A stretch of DNA of 64,000 nt from Adenanthera pavonina (GCA_026686845.1 JAIVEN010000012.1:808501-872500); one strand, 5' to 3'. Counted from the stretch's first letter, positions 12,257 to 24,189 are shown. Notes: a model not told the origin generated them from the letters alone. Program-made: numbers and translations.

Positions 12257-13250
12257 TCTCATAGGTGAATAATGCAAAAAGATGCAAGGAATGGATTTAT
12301 AGGGTATGAAAGGAAGTTTAATTGGTGGGAAAAGAGGATTCATTAATGGAGTTAATGGGAATTTAAGAGAGAATTTGAACAAACTTGAGAGAGAGACAAA
12401 TAAGGTTGCGTCTGTTCAAAGGGAGACCTTTGGTTTTAACATCTGTAACCATTCAACAGATGAATTTTGAGAGGTCAAAATTCAAATTTTAGGCAGTTAC
12501 AAGTTAACCCTCAAGGAGAGGCTTTCTAACAGATGAATTTTGATTTGGAAGTTCATCTGACAGAAGCTTAGTTTAGAGAACAAGAAATAATCATACAAAC
12601 TTTGATTCAACAAAGTTCGAACTTCACAAGATTCAAACAATAAGAAAATATGAACAAGACAAGCAACAGATGAATTTTACTTATAAAAGTTCATCTTACA
12701 AAGACTTAATATGAGAGCATGTTTCACCAGATGAATTTTGATTGAAAAATTTGAATTTCAAAATTTTGTAAAGAGTTTCTAAAACATGTATTTTGAGATA
12801 TGGAAATTTGTATAGTAAGCATTTTGAACAGAGACAACTTTCCCTTTTTTATTTCTGAAATTCGAATTTCCATTGCCCAACAGACGAATTTCGAGGGTTA
12901 TAAAAGTACTGTTATAGTGTGTAGGCAACTAAAATTTGTCTTATGAGCATCCAAGTTCAAATGTTGAGCAAGCTAATTCATCCAAAAACATAGTTCAACA
13001 TGGAAATTCGTCCAATAATCATTTAAAATGCAAATTTCAAGTTTCTGAACTTACAGATATGGTCTGAAAGTTTAAATTTTTAGCTTCCTACAGCATCTTT
13101 TGATTGTACAGGTCTAATTAGCTCTAGTATACAGATTTCTATCACTTAAGCACATGTGGAGTAAAGGAAAACATCTTAAACACACTCCTACGCTAAAGTT
13201 AGCATTAATTTTGATATTAGAACTTTAAATAACTTCAGATAGAGATTTGC
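12257..13250 (-). other. Non-coding spacer between pol and ORF3, with palindrome words
   Basis: About 1 kb without a usable frame. It is studded with CAGATGAATTTTG-like and AAATTCGAATTT-like words in both orientations, the same vocabulary as the LTRs. The equivalent spacer in copy 2 (40775-41822) shows the same. Confidence 0.7.
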
Positions 13251-13760
13251 TTATAATTTATTGGGATTTATCATTCCTAATTCCCTTCTAATTTTACAAT
13301 GTCTATCTTCTGCAAGAGGCTTAGTCAAAATGTCTGCAATTTGATCTTTAGTAGGGATATATTCTAATTTGATGTCTCCTTTCAAAACATGATCCTTTAT
13401 GAAGTGTTGCCTTACTTCAATATGTTTTGTCCTTGAATGCATGACATGATTCTTTGTGATATTGATAGTACTTTGATTTTCACAGTTTATTGGTATTTCC
13501 TTCATCTCAATCTCAAGATCTTCAAGTTGATGCTTTATCCAAAGGACTTGAGTACAACAACTGCCAGTTGCAACATATTCAGCTTTTGCTGTGGAGAGAG
13601 CCACACTGTTATGCTTCTTGCTGGACCATGAAACGTAGGATCCTCCAAGAAACTAACGCATTCCATTTGTGCTTTTTCTGTTAGTTTTGGATCCAAGAAA
13701 GTCAGCATCAGTATATCCCATGAGTTCCTCTGCATTGCCTTTTGGATACCAAAGTCCTAT
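13251..13760 (-). pseudogene. Ty1/copia RNase H domain, copy 1 (broken)
   Basis: The last open segment (13604-13251) reads ALSTAKAEYVATGS, a Cys-Cys pair, then ENQSTINITKNHVMHSRTKHIEVR and the copia RNase H ending DILTKPL, with the pol stop at 13251-13253. The upstream part, with a GSKTN-like DADF region near 13.69 kb, is in another frame. RNase H removes the RNA template during reverse transcription. At least one frameshift separates it from the reverse transcriptase. Confidence 0.8.
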
Positions 13761-13828
13761 CTGTGATGTTCCAATTAGATATCAGAAAATTCTTTCACAA
13801 CTGTTGCATGGAATTCTTTGGGACATGA

Positions 13829-14745
13829 TTAGAACCTTGCACACATACAAGCATTGAATATAATGTCAGGTCTACGAGCTATTAGATATAGTAAGGAACC
13901 AATCATTCTCCTATATTGATTTATGTCAAAGGTTTTTCCTTCCTCATCCATATCAAGCTTTATTACAGTAGCTATAGGAGTTTCCATTGACTTGGCATTT
14001 TCCATGCCAAACTTTTTCAGCAACTCTTTCAGATATTTTGATTGATTAAGGAAGATGTCATCATCACATTGCTTAATTTGTAGTCCAAGGAAGAAGTTGA
14101 CACTTTGAATTCTCCCTGCATTATCTTAGAGAAATTCTTGCAAAGAGATTCATTAGAAGCACCAAATATAATTTCATCAACATAAATTTGAATAATAAGT
14201 AAATCTTTATTTTCTTTCTTGGTGAACACAATTGTATCTACTTTTCCTCTATTAAATCCCTTTTCAAATAGAAAGTTACTTAGTCTTTCATACCATGCTC
14301 AAGGAGCTTGTTTTAAGCCATAAAGAGCTTTCTTCAGTTTATAGACATGGTTTGGTTTTGTTGAATCCTCAAAACTTGGAGGTTGATCAACATAAACCTC
14401 TTTCATGATATATCCATTTAGAAAAGCACTTTTTATATCCATTTGATATAACATTATGTTTTTCATGCATGCATGGGCTAAGAGGATTCTTATTACTTCC
14501 AATCTTGCAACTGGAGAAAAGTTTCCTCATAATCAATGCCTTCTTCTTGATTATATTCTTTGGCAACTAATCTTGCTTTATTTCTAATGATTGTTCCTTA
14601 TTCATCAAGTTTATTTCTAAAAACCCATTTAGTGCCAATAATAGGATGATCTTTTGGTCTAGGTACTAAATCCCAAACTTGATTTCTTTCAAACTGATTT
14701 GGTTCATCTTGCATAGGTAGTATTCAATATTCATCAGTTAGGCTC
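13829..14745 (-). pseudogene. Ty1/copia reverse transcriptase, copy 1; catalytic YVDD altered to YVDE
   Basis: Segments in several frames read NQVWDLVP, then YQMDIKSAFLNGYIMKEVYVDQPP with YKLKKALYGLKQAP (14502-14299), then IYVDEIIFG (14229-14029), then GSLLYLIARRPDI (to 13829). These are the conserved blocks of copia reverse transcriptase. The second catalytic aspartate of YVDD is Glu here (codon at 14173-14175), which would be expected to cripple polymerisation. Frameshifts and stops lie between the segments. Copy 2 keeps YVDD, so the change is private to this copy. Confidence 0.85.
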
Positions 14746-14999
14746 CTTCAGCACACTTAGGGAATTTGAGAAATAAAAGCATAGTTGTTCATTTGATCCC
14801 TAAGTTATCTTTTGGTTTTAACTTTCTCTTGAACATCCCTAATCACTTGATCAACTAGATGATTCCTTTGATATTTTCAAGCTCTAGAGAGTTCTTTAGA
14901 TATTTCCTCATTGTTTTCAAATTCAAGATCTTTCTCCTGAATATCTTCCTCTACATTAGTAGATTCAGATATTTTTAGAGGTTCAATTTTATCTTCTCT

Positions 15000-16005
15000 A
15001 GAAAGATTTAAGTTTTTAAGGTTAGAAATAAGATCATCTTTATCAATGACATGCTTGAAACAGTTTCATTTTCAATAAACACAACATACACAGATTCTTC
15101 TATAGTTTTAGTTCTTTTATTGAAAACTCTATATGCTTTACTTGTACTTGAGTAACCAAGAAATATACTTTCATTTGACTTGGCATCAAACATACCTAGA
15201 TTCTCTTTTTCATTGTTGTGAATGAAGCATTTGCAGCCGAAAACATGTAGGAGTGAGAGGTTTGGCTTCCTTTCTTTGTACAGCTCTTAGGGTGTCTTCA
15301 ATAGAATTGGTCTAATGTAGGCTCAGTTAATGATATAGTATGCTGTTTTTCTACATTAGCCTAGAAAACTTGAGAAAGCTTCTTTTCGCTTAGCATTGCT
15401 CTGGTCATTTCTCCAATTATTCTGTTCTTTCTCTCTACTACTCAATTTTGTTGAGGAGTCCTTGGTGCTGAGAAGTAGTGATCAATTCCATGCTCTTCAT
15501 AGCACTCTAGAAATCTTGAGTTTTCAAATTCTCCTCCATGATCAGAACTGATAGACACAATAGAAACACCTTTCTCATTTTGCACTTTCTTAGCCAAGGT
15601 TACAAATGCATCAAATGTTTCACTTTTGGAAGAAAGAAACAAGGTCCAAGTAAATCTAGAGTAATCGTCTACAATCAAAAGTAGATGCAAGTTTCCACTA
15701 ACGTTTTTTTCTCTAAATAGACCTATCAAATCTATATGCAACAATTGTAGTGGTCTAGATGTGGTGATTACATTTTTAGATTTGAATGATGATTTAGTTT
15801 GTTTTCGTTTGAGGCATGCATCACATTCTTGATCCTTTTCAAAAGAGATTTTCAGTAGACCAGTGACTAAATCATTCTTAATCAATTTTGTCAGTTGATA
15901 CATGTTACATGTGCCAGTCTTCTATGCCACATCCAACTATCATTATCTTTACTAATTAAACAAACAGAATCTATGAAGGAAGTTCATTAAGATCAATATT
16001 ATAGC
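15000..16005 (-). pseudogene. Ty1/copia integrase with GAG-pre-integrase domain, copy 1 (broken)
   Basis: The segment 15903-15442 contains FEKDQECDACLKRK (the CxxC half of the zinc-binding head), HIDLIG with the first catalytic Asp, DDYSRFTW, and SSDHGGEFEN with the second. It then stops directly after PRTPQQN, just before the VERKN motif that carries the catalytic Glu. The remainder continues in other frames to 15193-15008, including SIFLGYSSTSKAYRVFN. The enzyme would insert the cDNA into chromosomes. In-frame stops make it inactive. Confidence 0.85.
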
Positions 16006-16009
16006 AGTT

Positions 16010-16330
16010 ACCATCCCTTTAAGTTTTGAGAATTACTTTACGATCACTTTTTCGGATGACCAGGCAGAATATTGAGTCAAACAGTACCCAGTTTCCTTTG
16101 TCACATGTCTGACTCACACTCAGTAGATTGTGATTAAGTCCAACTAGAAAAAGCACCTCATCTATAAATGTTTTAGGATTCTTGCCCACAATACCAATGC
16201 CAAATATTTTGCCATATTGATCACCTCTAAAGGTCACATTTTCACCTTTCTTGTCTCTAAGGGTGATGAATTTCTCCTTATAGGACTTGAGCAAGTACTA
16301 TCCATATACCATTTGCTGCTTTTTCTTGCT
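16010..16330 (-). pseudogene. Ty1/copia aspartic protease, copy 1 (broken)
   Basis: The minus strand reads KWYMDSTCSS around 16294-16302, the copia protease active-site loop, in which the usual Gly after Asp-Ser is Thr here. It then reads KFITLRDKKGENVTFRGDQYGKIFGIGIVG, HNLLSVSQTCDKGNWVLFD and CLVIRKSDRK. A frameshift lies just after the active-site loop. The enzyme would process the Gag-Pol polyprotein. Confidence 0.8.
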
Positions 16331-16624
16331 CTAAGACAAACCTACAAAACAAGAATCAAGTTTTCTTTTTAGGTACCCAAATTTGTCAGTGGCATTTTCC
16401 CTAGATACAAATGTACCTTTAGGAAACCATTTTACCTTCCTGCCAAGTCTATTTTTCTTCAATAAACATAAACTGGAAACATGTCCCTTCTTGTTACAGA
16501 AGTGGCAGGGGGTAAAGGGACTACTAGATTGTGATGCAGGAAGAAAGCTATGCAAATAATTCTTTTGTTTCACATATTTTGGTTGGACATAAGATTCAAT
16601 GTATTTTGAGGTGTGACATTTCAT
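16331..16624 (-). pseudogene. Second CCHC zinc knuckle of gag, copy 1
   Basis: The open segment contains CHFCNKKGHVSSLC, a complete CX2CX4HX4C nucleic-acid-binding knuckle, followed by a basic stretch and a Trp-Phe-Pro-Lys-Gly motif leading into the protease. This is the second of two knuckles in the family's gag; the first lies near 17.24 kb. Confidence 0.75.
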
Positions 16625-16824
16625 TTAATGTCCATCAGTATGCACAAAATGTCTTATATACATATTTTGATTTTTCTTTTTATTCTTCTCCTTAGCTGCA
16701 CAAGGATCATAGCCAAGTCCAGCTTTTCCTTGTGCAATTGTTTGACTTCCTAATAAGGCAAACAACATATCTTTGCCCTTAGCGAGTTTAGCAATGGTTT
16801 TCAAAAGATATTCATTGTTTTTCT

Positions 16825-17194
16825 TTAGTTCAGTGTATGATGTATAGCAAGCAGATTCAGTTTCATGCAGAGATACAGTGTCAGATAATTTGCAATTAGT
16901 TCTAACTTACTAATCTTCTTCTTAGCCAATTTTAGTTCTTTTGCAGTTTTAACTAACTCATCATGCAGATCATAAAATGCATCAAGCAATTTAGAATAGG
17001 AAGGTTCAAATTCATATACCTCATGTTCATAATCAATGCTAGATGAGCTTGAAGTCTCTTCAGATGCATGTGCCATCAAGCAAATGTTGACAATTTCTTC
17101 CTCATCATCATCTTCTTCATCTGAGTTATTACCCCACATGGATGAGATGTATACCTTCTTCTTCTTGCCCTTGTCAGCAACTTTCTTTTCTTTT
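16825..17194 (-). pseudogene. Gag acidic/heptad segment between the two knuckles, copy 1
   Basis: It reads an Asp/Glu run, then EFEPSYSKLLDAFYDLHDELVKTAKELKLAKKKISKLE (seen in parts), a leucine-heptad, Lys-rich stretch consistent with a coiled coil. The same segment is found in copy 2 (37021-37281) and copy 3 (57102-57623). It probably mediates Gag self-association (inference). Confidence 0.7.
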
Positions 17195-18137
17195 TCCTAT
17201 GTTTTCAAGAATTGAGGACAATCTCATTTGATGTGCCCTTACTTTTTACATTCATAGCAGATGATAAGCTCTTTGCTTTCTTTTTTGTTGTCTCCAGCTG
17301 CTCCTTTCTTGAAGAATCGTTTATTTCTCTTCTTATTGTAGAACCTTCCAAATTTTCTGACTATCATAGCCAGAGTCTCTTCATCTAGTTCTACACCATC
17401 ATCAGATTTCTCTTCATTTTCTTTTGTAACTCTCAAAGCAAGGCCCTTCTTCTTCCTATCTTGACCTACTTCCTTGAGAACTTTCATTTTTTCCTCACAC
17501 TCTTCAAGACTACCAAAGAGTGCTGTGACAGAAGCCATTGACTCTCCTTTGGCTTCTTCTATTGCTGTTACTTTAGGTTGCCATTCAAGAGGAAGAGCTC
17601 TAAGGATTTTTCTGACTTTCTCTGGTTGAGTGTACTCCTTGCCAAGACTCTTCAGCTGATTCACAATAGGGTGAATCTTCTTTGTAGCTCTTTTATGGTT
17701 TCTCCTTCCACCATTCTGAAGCTCTCATACTCACCAATGCAAGAGTTCAATTTGTTCTCCCTTACTATAGTAGTTCCTTCGTGAGCAATTTCAAGAGTGT
17801 CCTATATACCCTTGGCTGTGGAACTTTATGACACTCTGTAGAATTCATCATGGTTGAGTGCACTAACTAGACAGTGTTTTGCCTTAAAGTTCAGCGGGAC
17901 TCTTCTCTTATCTTCCTCATTCCACTTATCTTCTGTCTTCTCCTTGTAGTTCCCATCATCCTGCAGCTTCATTGGGACAAAATATCCCTTTTGGATGACT
18001 GATCAAATGTCTAGATATTGGGACTAGAGATAGATTTGCATTCTCATCTTCTAGTATCCATAGTGTTCTCCACTGAAGCCAGGAGGTCTATTTGTGCTGT
18101 TTACCTCTAGCAAAATACTCTCTCCAATGCCAGCCAT
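17195..18137 (-). pseudogene. Sirevirus gag N-terminal and first zinc knuckle, copy 1 (broken)
   Basis: The ATG at 18137 lies 40 bases after the primer-binding site and opens MAGIGESILLEVN, like MASSGESILPKG in copy 3. The RPPGFSGEHYGY and HDEFYRVS phrases belong to the UBN2/DUF4219-type gag of copia elements. An unbroken segment (17664-17239) has QPEKVRKILRALPLEWQPK and a Lys-rich region before the first CCHC knuckle (CYECKK...GHIK...DC), which here contains a TAA and a TGA. Several further stops lie in the first 400 bases. Confidence 0.8.
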
Positions 18138-18177
18138 TGATTTTTCGTGATTGTTAGATCCTTTTCTTGGGGAACCA

Positions 18178-18190
18178 GGCTCTGATACTA
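18178..18190 (-). other. Primer-binding site of Sirevirus copy 1
   Basis: The minus strand reads TAGTATCAGAGCC two bases inside the 5' LTR. It differs only at the second base from TGGTATCAGAGCC, the complement of the 3' end of initiator Met-tRNA. Copy 3 shows the same TAGTATC start. Confidence 0.85.
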
Positions 18191-18192
18191 CT

Positions 18193-19786
18193 TGTTAGAT
18201 ATGTTGGCTTTCCAAGAGGAGGTGAACTGGGAAGATTAAAATTTTCTACAAAAGTGTAAGAGCAATGAAAGCAAAAGTGACAGTAAAACAGAGTATAAAA
18301 TATATCCAAGTGAAAAACAAGATAAGGGAAGAGAAGACACAAATATCTATCCTGGTTCGGTCCCTTTCTCTTAACCTACATCCAATCTTCAAGCTACCAC
18401 TAGAGATTTCCATTATCTTGCAAGAATTCAGTGGGCTTCTTGCAATGCCTTAGTATAGCTTGATATTCTATTCCAAGAGCTTATAATCTCACTCTCTTCA
18501 CTCTAGCTAAGTCCTTCCCAAATCCCTTGTGAAATCTCCTCACAAGAAAATCTTTCTTCTAGAAGAAGATAAGATTGATTACAGCAAATGAACTCTCTAC
18601 TTTAGAGTGTATATGAAAGTTGAAGTATAAGATATGAAGTGTGTGAGGGCAGAAGACTTTGACTCAAGAATTTTGCATAGTTTCAACATATACAATGTAA
18701 AATTGTTACCCACACTTTCAAATGAAGTTCTATTTATAGATTTATGTCTAAACTATTCGTTAGAGACAAGATCTAGCTGTTAGAGACGTTACCCAATAGT
18801 TACTTTGTAAAACTATCCGTTCACCAACCATATTTAATGTGTCTGACATCCAAAGTTTGAATTTTGGGGAGTCAACAGATGAATTTCGCAGAGACCGTAA
18901 GCTAAAGACAAATGTTTGACAAATATTGAACTTCGAGGTTCATCTATTTTAAACCAAAATTCAAATTATCATATTTGACAAATGTTTCTATGTTGGAACA
19001 TATGAATTTTCAAATTTAAAGTACTTCTGGTAAGTGTGAACAATTGTTCCATATTGCTACAGTGCCTTCAAAGTTCGAATTTTGCTGCCCAAAATTCGTC
19101 TGTCAGTGAGTAGCTCAATATGGTACAAAAGTTCTTCTTTTTGAAATTTGAATTTTCAAATTCCAAAGTTCATCTGTCAAAGACATCTCTTAATAGACTT
19201 AATTCAAAGTTCAAATTTCTAAAGACCGAAGTTCATCTATCAGAAGAACATTTGAACAAACTTATAAACTATCTTTCTAAAGTTCAAATTTTTTAAAATC
19301 AAAGTTTGTCTATCATAGGACTGACTTGGAACTCTTTTTAAACTTTACTTTCAAATGAACTTTGACATATCTTCAGATGAATTTTTCATTTTTCATAGTT
19401 TGTGTTTTATCTGAAATTTGAATTTTCAAAGATGAAATTCATTTGTCAGAGGGACCTCTTTTCAGACTAACATATTTTCAATCTGAAGTTCAAATTTCAG
19501 ATATCAAAATTTGAATTTTCACAGTAACATATCAAGTTTAATACTTCAAAATTCATCTGATAGTGGGTATTTTTCAAATACTTCATGAGTTATTGTAAAA
19601 ACATATTTTTAAAATATTTGTGTGCAGGATCAAAGCCTTTTACTCATGTGAATACAATAAGAAATCCTACATCTAATCTTAAACTCATTTTTCTTGGATT
19701 TCTTCACTTGAGATCTTTTGTACACATTTGATATCTTCCTTCCAAGCTCTAGTTGGTTTGGAATTATCAAAACACTTAATTTAACA
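18193..19786 (-). repeat. 5' LTR of Sirevirus copy 1
   Basis: 1594 bp with termini TGTTAG and TTTAACA on the plus strand. The minus strand has a TATA box (plus-strand TATTTATAG, 18731-18739), a conserved region resembling GTAGGTTAAG and CCGAACCAGGATA downstream, and many degraded AAATTCGAATTT words. Transcription would run from here through the element toward lower coordinates. Confidence 0.85.
18731..18739 (-). promoter_or_regulatory. TATA box of Sirevirus LTR, copy 1
   Basis: The minus strand reads CTATAAATA, conserved at the same place in the family A LTRs examined: also 2670-2678 and 7022-7030, 25057-25065, 28311-28319, 45421-45429, 53025-53033, 55444-55452 and 62525-62533. Confidence 0.65.
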
Positions 19787-20415
19787 TAATCGGCCTAGAA
19801 AACCTAATTAATTTATACTCAAGTATTCCTAATGGGATTAAGAGACTTTGGGCTCAGATAATACTCTTATTAAACCTAGGAAACTAGTAAAGTAAGAAAT
19901 TAAAATAAAATAACAAAAATTTATAAGAAAATGATAAAAATAATACCTAAGACCTTATAAACATGCTACTATGTCAATGAAATTACATATTTGGCACATG
20001 ATATGCTTATTTATAAGGCGGGCTATCAAAAAGACTACTAATTAACCAATTATTAATCAACATAGTTTAGCCTATAATTAATAAAAATGAAATTAAGCTC
20101 AATAATACTTAAGTTACATGCTATTTTAATGAAGCACATAATCTTTTATATAATCTCCTCTATTGGGCTTCTCTTGGGCTTGGATCTGAAACTTACAAAA
20201 TTGAAATGCTCTTCAAACTCTCTAGCTTCAATGGGGTTGCAAACTTGCTTGAATAATTGGGCTCTAACATGTATAACAATCTTTTCAAGTCATAAAGCCT
20301 TCTGCCATGCTCTTAAATTTGTCCAAGCCTTCCTTTTAAACTATGACTAAGGCATCCTCTATTACTTCTTATTACTTATCAAAAGAGATGGTGCTACATT
20401 CTTATGATTCAGACT
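19787..20415. other. Eroded sequence beyond gag of gypsy element J; no gene seen
   Basis: AT-rich sequence with short chance ORFs. It lies on the downstream side of the minus-strand gag at 20.4-21.2 kb, where a zinc knuckle and pol would be expected, but I could not find either. Confidence 0.4.
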
Positions 20416-21205
20416 ATTCTCTGTAACTCTACTTACTTTGAACAATGCATTAAAAGTCTAAATCTGCATAGGGATAACTCTTTCTTTAATCATTGGTTTC
20501 AATCCCCTTTACGACTTCTTCATTTTCTATCGTTCATCATCATACTACTAAAGGTACATGGAGTATCAAGACAATGGTATGTATCTTGCTACATACTCAT
20601 CCACTGATTCATCATCAGCTTGCCGAATCATAATAAACTCGGCTTTCTTTTTATTTTTCATTGATTTGGGAAAGTATTTCTTATAGAACTATTCTAAAAA
20701 TACTTCCCATATCAGTGGCATACTTCTTGATTAAAGTATTAACTTCGTATTCCTCCACCACATATCCGCTTCACTTTCCAGCATTTATGTTTCCTTCAAT
20801 GCTTTCATTTCTGATGTACAGCACATGTTCTTAAAGATTATTTCTAAGCTTATTATCTAGTCCACATCCTTTTGCACATCAAATTTACTATCAAAGGATG
20901 GAGGGATATGCTTTCTGAATTGAGTTATAATATGCTGAAGGAAGCTAAGCTCCATTAATTATCTTGCCTCTTGTCTTGCATGTTCATGCTGGTCTACTCA
21001 TGATTGTTGTGGTATAGGTTAAGGGCTTTTTATCCTAGCTTCCTCTTGTTGTCCCTTGGCATTTATCTTCTCTTGTAATTGCTTTATTGTCCTCTACTGT
21101 TGATCCAATCTCTCAAGGATCACTTATAGTGGATTAGCTCTTAGGGTTGTCCTAGATGTCCTAGTATGAATCATTCTATCATTCCTTTTTGAAGTTGGCA
21201 TTCTA
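20415..21205 (-). pseudogene. Degraded chromovirus-type Ty3/gypsy gag (element J)
   Basis: The minus strand from about 21205 reads a basic N-terminus, a coiled stretch (RTIKQLQEKINAKGQQEEA), then FRKHIPPSFDSKFDVQKDVD, IIFKNMCCTSEMKALKE, MLESEADMWW, a Trp-Glu-Val-Phe block with YKKYFPKSMKNKKKAEFI, and QADDESVDEYVARYIPLS, then a GLKP-IKERVIP region. These are the ordered blocks of the retrotransposon gag domain in Tekay/Del-like elements (PPSF, WW, F...YFP, EF..L.Q....V.EY). At least eight in-frame stops are present. The 5' LTR, primer site and leader of the same element lie at higher coordinates. Confidence 0.75.
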
Positions 21206-21571
21206 TTACCTTTCCTCATGTTAACGATGCTTATCTAATCATTCAACATTGGCAAACTTCAATATCATAACTTATGACTCATACTTCAACATATAGTAAT
21301 ACTATTTTTTCATTATTCATAATGAACTTTACATATACTTTCATCATGTCAGGCCTATACACAATATCCCCTTGCATCACTTATCCTTAGCATCAGTATA
21401 CTTCCTAAGTCAGCTTAGACTGTACATATTTACATCTACCAAAAAGGTGCAATTGATACATATATGCATCTTTAACTTACATGCATCTCTATCCATATAG
21501 TTTCCATTAAGGAATTCATTTGATACGACACTCTTGTCAGAATCAGACCCTATGTTCAACCATTTGTTATG
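21206..21571 (-). other. 5' leader of gypsy element J (part)
   Basis: Between the gag start and the solo LTR at 21572. Together with 24022-24177 it makes the untranslated leader between primer site and gag. No ORF was seen. Confidence 0.5.
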
Positions 21572-24021
21572 TGTAACATCTTACTTTTAACCACATTTCC
21601 CATGTATTAAACTCTTATTAAGTCCAATTAAGCATGTTTAGAAGCTTGATTCATGCAAAGGACAAAAATAAAAATTCCAAAATTTTGGTGGTATTGTTCA
21701 CTTGGTAAACTTATTTTACCAACCAAATTTTGAAAAAATCATAACTAAAGTAGAAAAATCATATCATAGTGATTCAAATCTCTAAAAATAGCTTAAATTC
21801 ATATCTACATGGGAAAAATATGAAACAGTATCTTCTTTACTTCAATTTGTACAGTAAATTCGTGGCATTTAACTATTCTTTTGGTCATTTTCTTAATTTT
21901 CAATTTTCTAGCACCAATTTTAAAAAATTATAATAATTCACATACGCATCCAATTAGGTGCTCTTTGGACCATTGGAAAGCTTATTCTATCTATTTTTAG
22001 AGAATATATAACACTCATACATTCTTTACCATTTTGTCCAAATAGTAATAATATTATCATGAAGGTGTCAGAATAACCATTTCTATCCATTAACTTTGCA
22101 AAATAATTTCTATGCATATATACATCAATATTTCTTGTTCCAAAATTTTACTAAACATCTTTTGAGACCTAAAGAGACAAAAGAGTCTCTAATTACAGCT
22201 TCATAACCATGTACATGAACTTACACAATAATTCTAAATAAAAGATCAAACACAAGATTAGCAATTTAGTCATTACTCTTCATACTTGTTTTGATCTTTC
22301 TTGGAAGTCTTGCCAGAATTTGTGCCTAGCATAATTGTCATTTTGCATGAGTAAGATTCAAAGAATCCTAACAACATTCTCAACTTAAGCATGCATGGCA
22401 TCATATAAGTCAACTTATATCTAAGAATCACATAAAGACATAACAAGCCATATATTTTCATAAAAATTTTGGCAGAGTTTCCTCTTAGAAAACAAACATC
22501 TTAGGGATAAAACCCTTCATTTATTCAGCCAAAATAGTCACAAAATACCACTTATACAATATGGGAAGTCCTATATCAATATAAAATAATATAGATAACA
22601 TAATGCTTTAAAAAAGAATATGCTACCTTTATGATTCCTCTTACTTTTCCTTTGAGTCCCACCTTTTTCTAACACTTTAACAAGCTTTCATGAACCTAAA
22701 TATAAGATCAAATAGCTACATAAACTGCTGATTCCATGAGTTTCTTCATGAAGTGTCTATGGAACCCTAGAATTTCATATAATTTTCATTTGGTTTTTTC
22801 TTAAATCTAACACTTGTTCTTTACTAATTTGGACCTTATGATTCCATTTTTGGCATTAAAGTAATGAAATTCCAACTTTAAATCCACGCCCTATTTAGGC
22901 CAAAATATATAAGAGAAAGAAAGAAAATGATTTGCTTTGAAACTCTTCCAATAACTCTTAAAATCATGCTCTAGGTTACTTGTTCATACTTTATCTTAAA
23001 TCTGATGCATGAAAACTCTTTCCCTTCTTTTCCTATACATTGGCCGAAATTTAGACAAGAGAGGGAGGAGAAGAGGACTTCGCAAACTCATTCTAAACCA
23101 ATAGAGAAACTACCTTGAAGTGGTAGAAATCTTACCTTAAACTTAAATCTTCAAGCTTCAAACTTGTCTTCTCTTGTCTCTCTTCCTTCTTGTGCTATTT
23201 TGGAGCTCTCTTTCTCTAAGTTTGCAGCTAAAATATGGCATCCCAAACGAGAGAGAAAGTGAGAAATTAACTCACTTATTTAACCATAGTTGAGTCACTT
23301 AACCTTAGTTAATTAACCTTGCTCACTTTTTTGAACACTTCTTGAAGAAGTTGTCTTGGAAAATAATAAAATAATGCAAATTTCCTCACATGGGTTGCTG
23401 CAAAGTGACACTACATAAGGGGTATTTTTGTCCAAAAGATTGCATATTCTTCTCACTCCAAATATATCCTGTGTAGGTTACTTTTTCTTGGACTATTAGA
23501 GTAACTTTTGCAGTACTTTTTTACTTTATAGATACAAGATTGAACTATATTTTGATCTATGTGCACTTTATTATCTTGTCCCAAAAAGTATCTATGTAGG
23601 GTGCACATACTTTTCCTCTTACTTTATCTTTTTTGTGGGGGCCACAGTACATTTTTCTTTGTACTATGCACTTAAAGACTCAGCATTTAATTTTTCTTCA
23701 TATTAATTCTGTTAACCTCAATACATTACAACATTGAGTCTGATATGTCGCAAGCTTCGTTTTGACATAAATTTTATAAAATTAAGAAATTGCCCTTGAT
23801 TTGGGGTAATTGTAATTTTCAATTCATTTGGGTCCTTTTCTAAAATTTTCCCCAAGGACTAAACTCATATAATTTTTCTTTCCTGGGACTAAAATATAAT
23901 TTTCTTATTTTATGTTCTTACCTGGAAAATGACATTCTTACCTTTTTTTTTTCAATATATTCATGTATCTCTCTATATCTCTATGCATTTTATAATATCC
24001 AAAAATTTTAGGGATGTTACA
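21572..24021 (-). mobile_element. Gypsy solo LTR with perfect TSD, nested in element J leader
   Basis: 2450 bp, beginning TGTAACATCTTAC and ending GGGATGTTACA. Flanks TTATG (21567-21571) and TTATG (24022-24026) are identical. It splits the leader of element J. No coding sequence. The shared gypsy-LTR motif (a GATTCAAAGAATC core near 22345) shows minus orientation. Confidence 0.85.
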
Positions 24022-24177
24022 TTATGATTGCTTAAGTCATAGCTTGAAGATGCCATGATTTACCTTCCAATAAGTGAAACTAGTCACTATTACATCTAAC
24101 TAGCTTAAAGAAAACTATTGGGGAAAATGGTTTTCTAACCTTTCAAAAGTTCTATATTGTCTTTGCTAAAACCTTCT

Positions 24178-24189
24178 GCTCTGATACCA
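24178..24189 (-). other. Primer-binding site of gypsy element J
   Basis: The minus strand reads TGGTATCAGAGC, six bases after the end of the LTR at 24196. It is a full match to the initiator Met-tRNA type primer site used by chromoviruses. It fixes the LTR on its right as a 5' LTR and its strand as minus. Confidence 0.85.

Larger units (their letters stand above)
6481..19786 (-). mobile_element. Sirevirus-like Ty1/copia element, near-complete but defective (copy 1)
   Basis: Read on the minus strand the order is: 5' LTR (18193-19786), primer-binding site, gag with two CCHC knuckles, protease, integrase, reverse transcriptase, RNase H, a spacer of about 1 kb, a third ORF, polypurine tract, 3' LTR (6481-9763). 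Integrase preceding reverse transcriptase defines Ty1/copia; the long LTR and extra 3' ORF fit the Sirevirus clade. The two LTRs differ at many sites, mainly C/T and G/A, and the ORFs carry many stops, so the insertion is old. Flanks GGATG (6476-6480) and TAATC (19787-19791) do not match, so no TSD is visible. The 3' LTR has taken a further 1.7-kb insertion. Confidence 0.9.

Noticed and set aside
20087..20350. 87-aa ORF as a host gene
   Set aside because: It overlaps the eroded downstream side of a minus-strand gypsy gag, and no motif or plant gene structure is seen.
24178..24189. Part of a tRNA gene
   Set aside because: Only the 3' tRNA-complementary stretch is present, immediately inside an LTR, so it is a primer-binding site.
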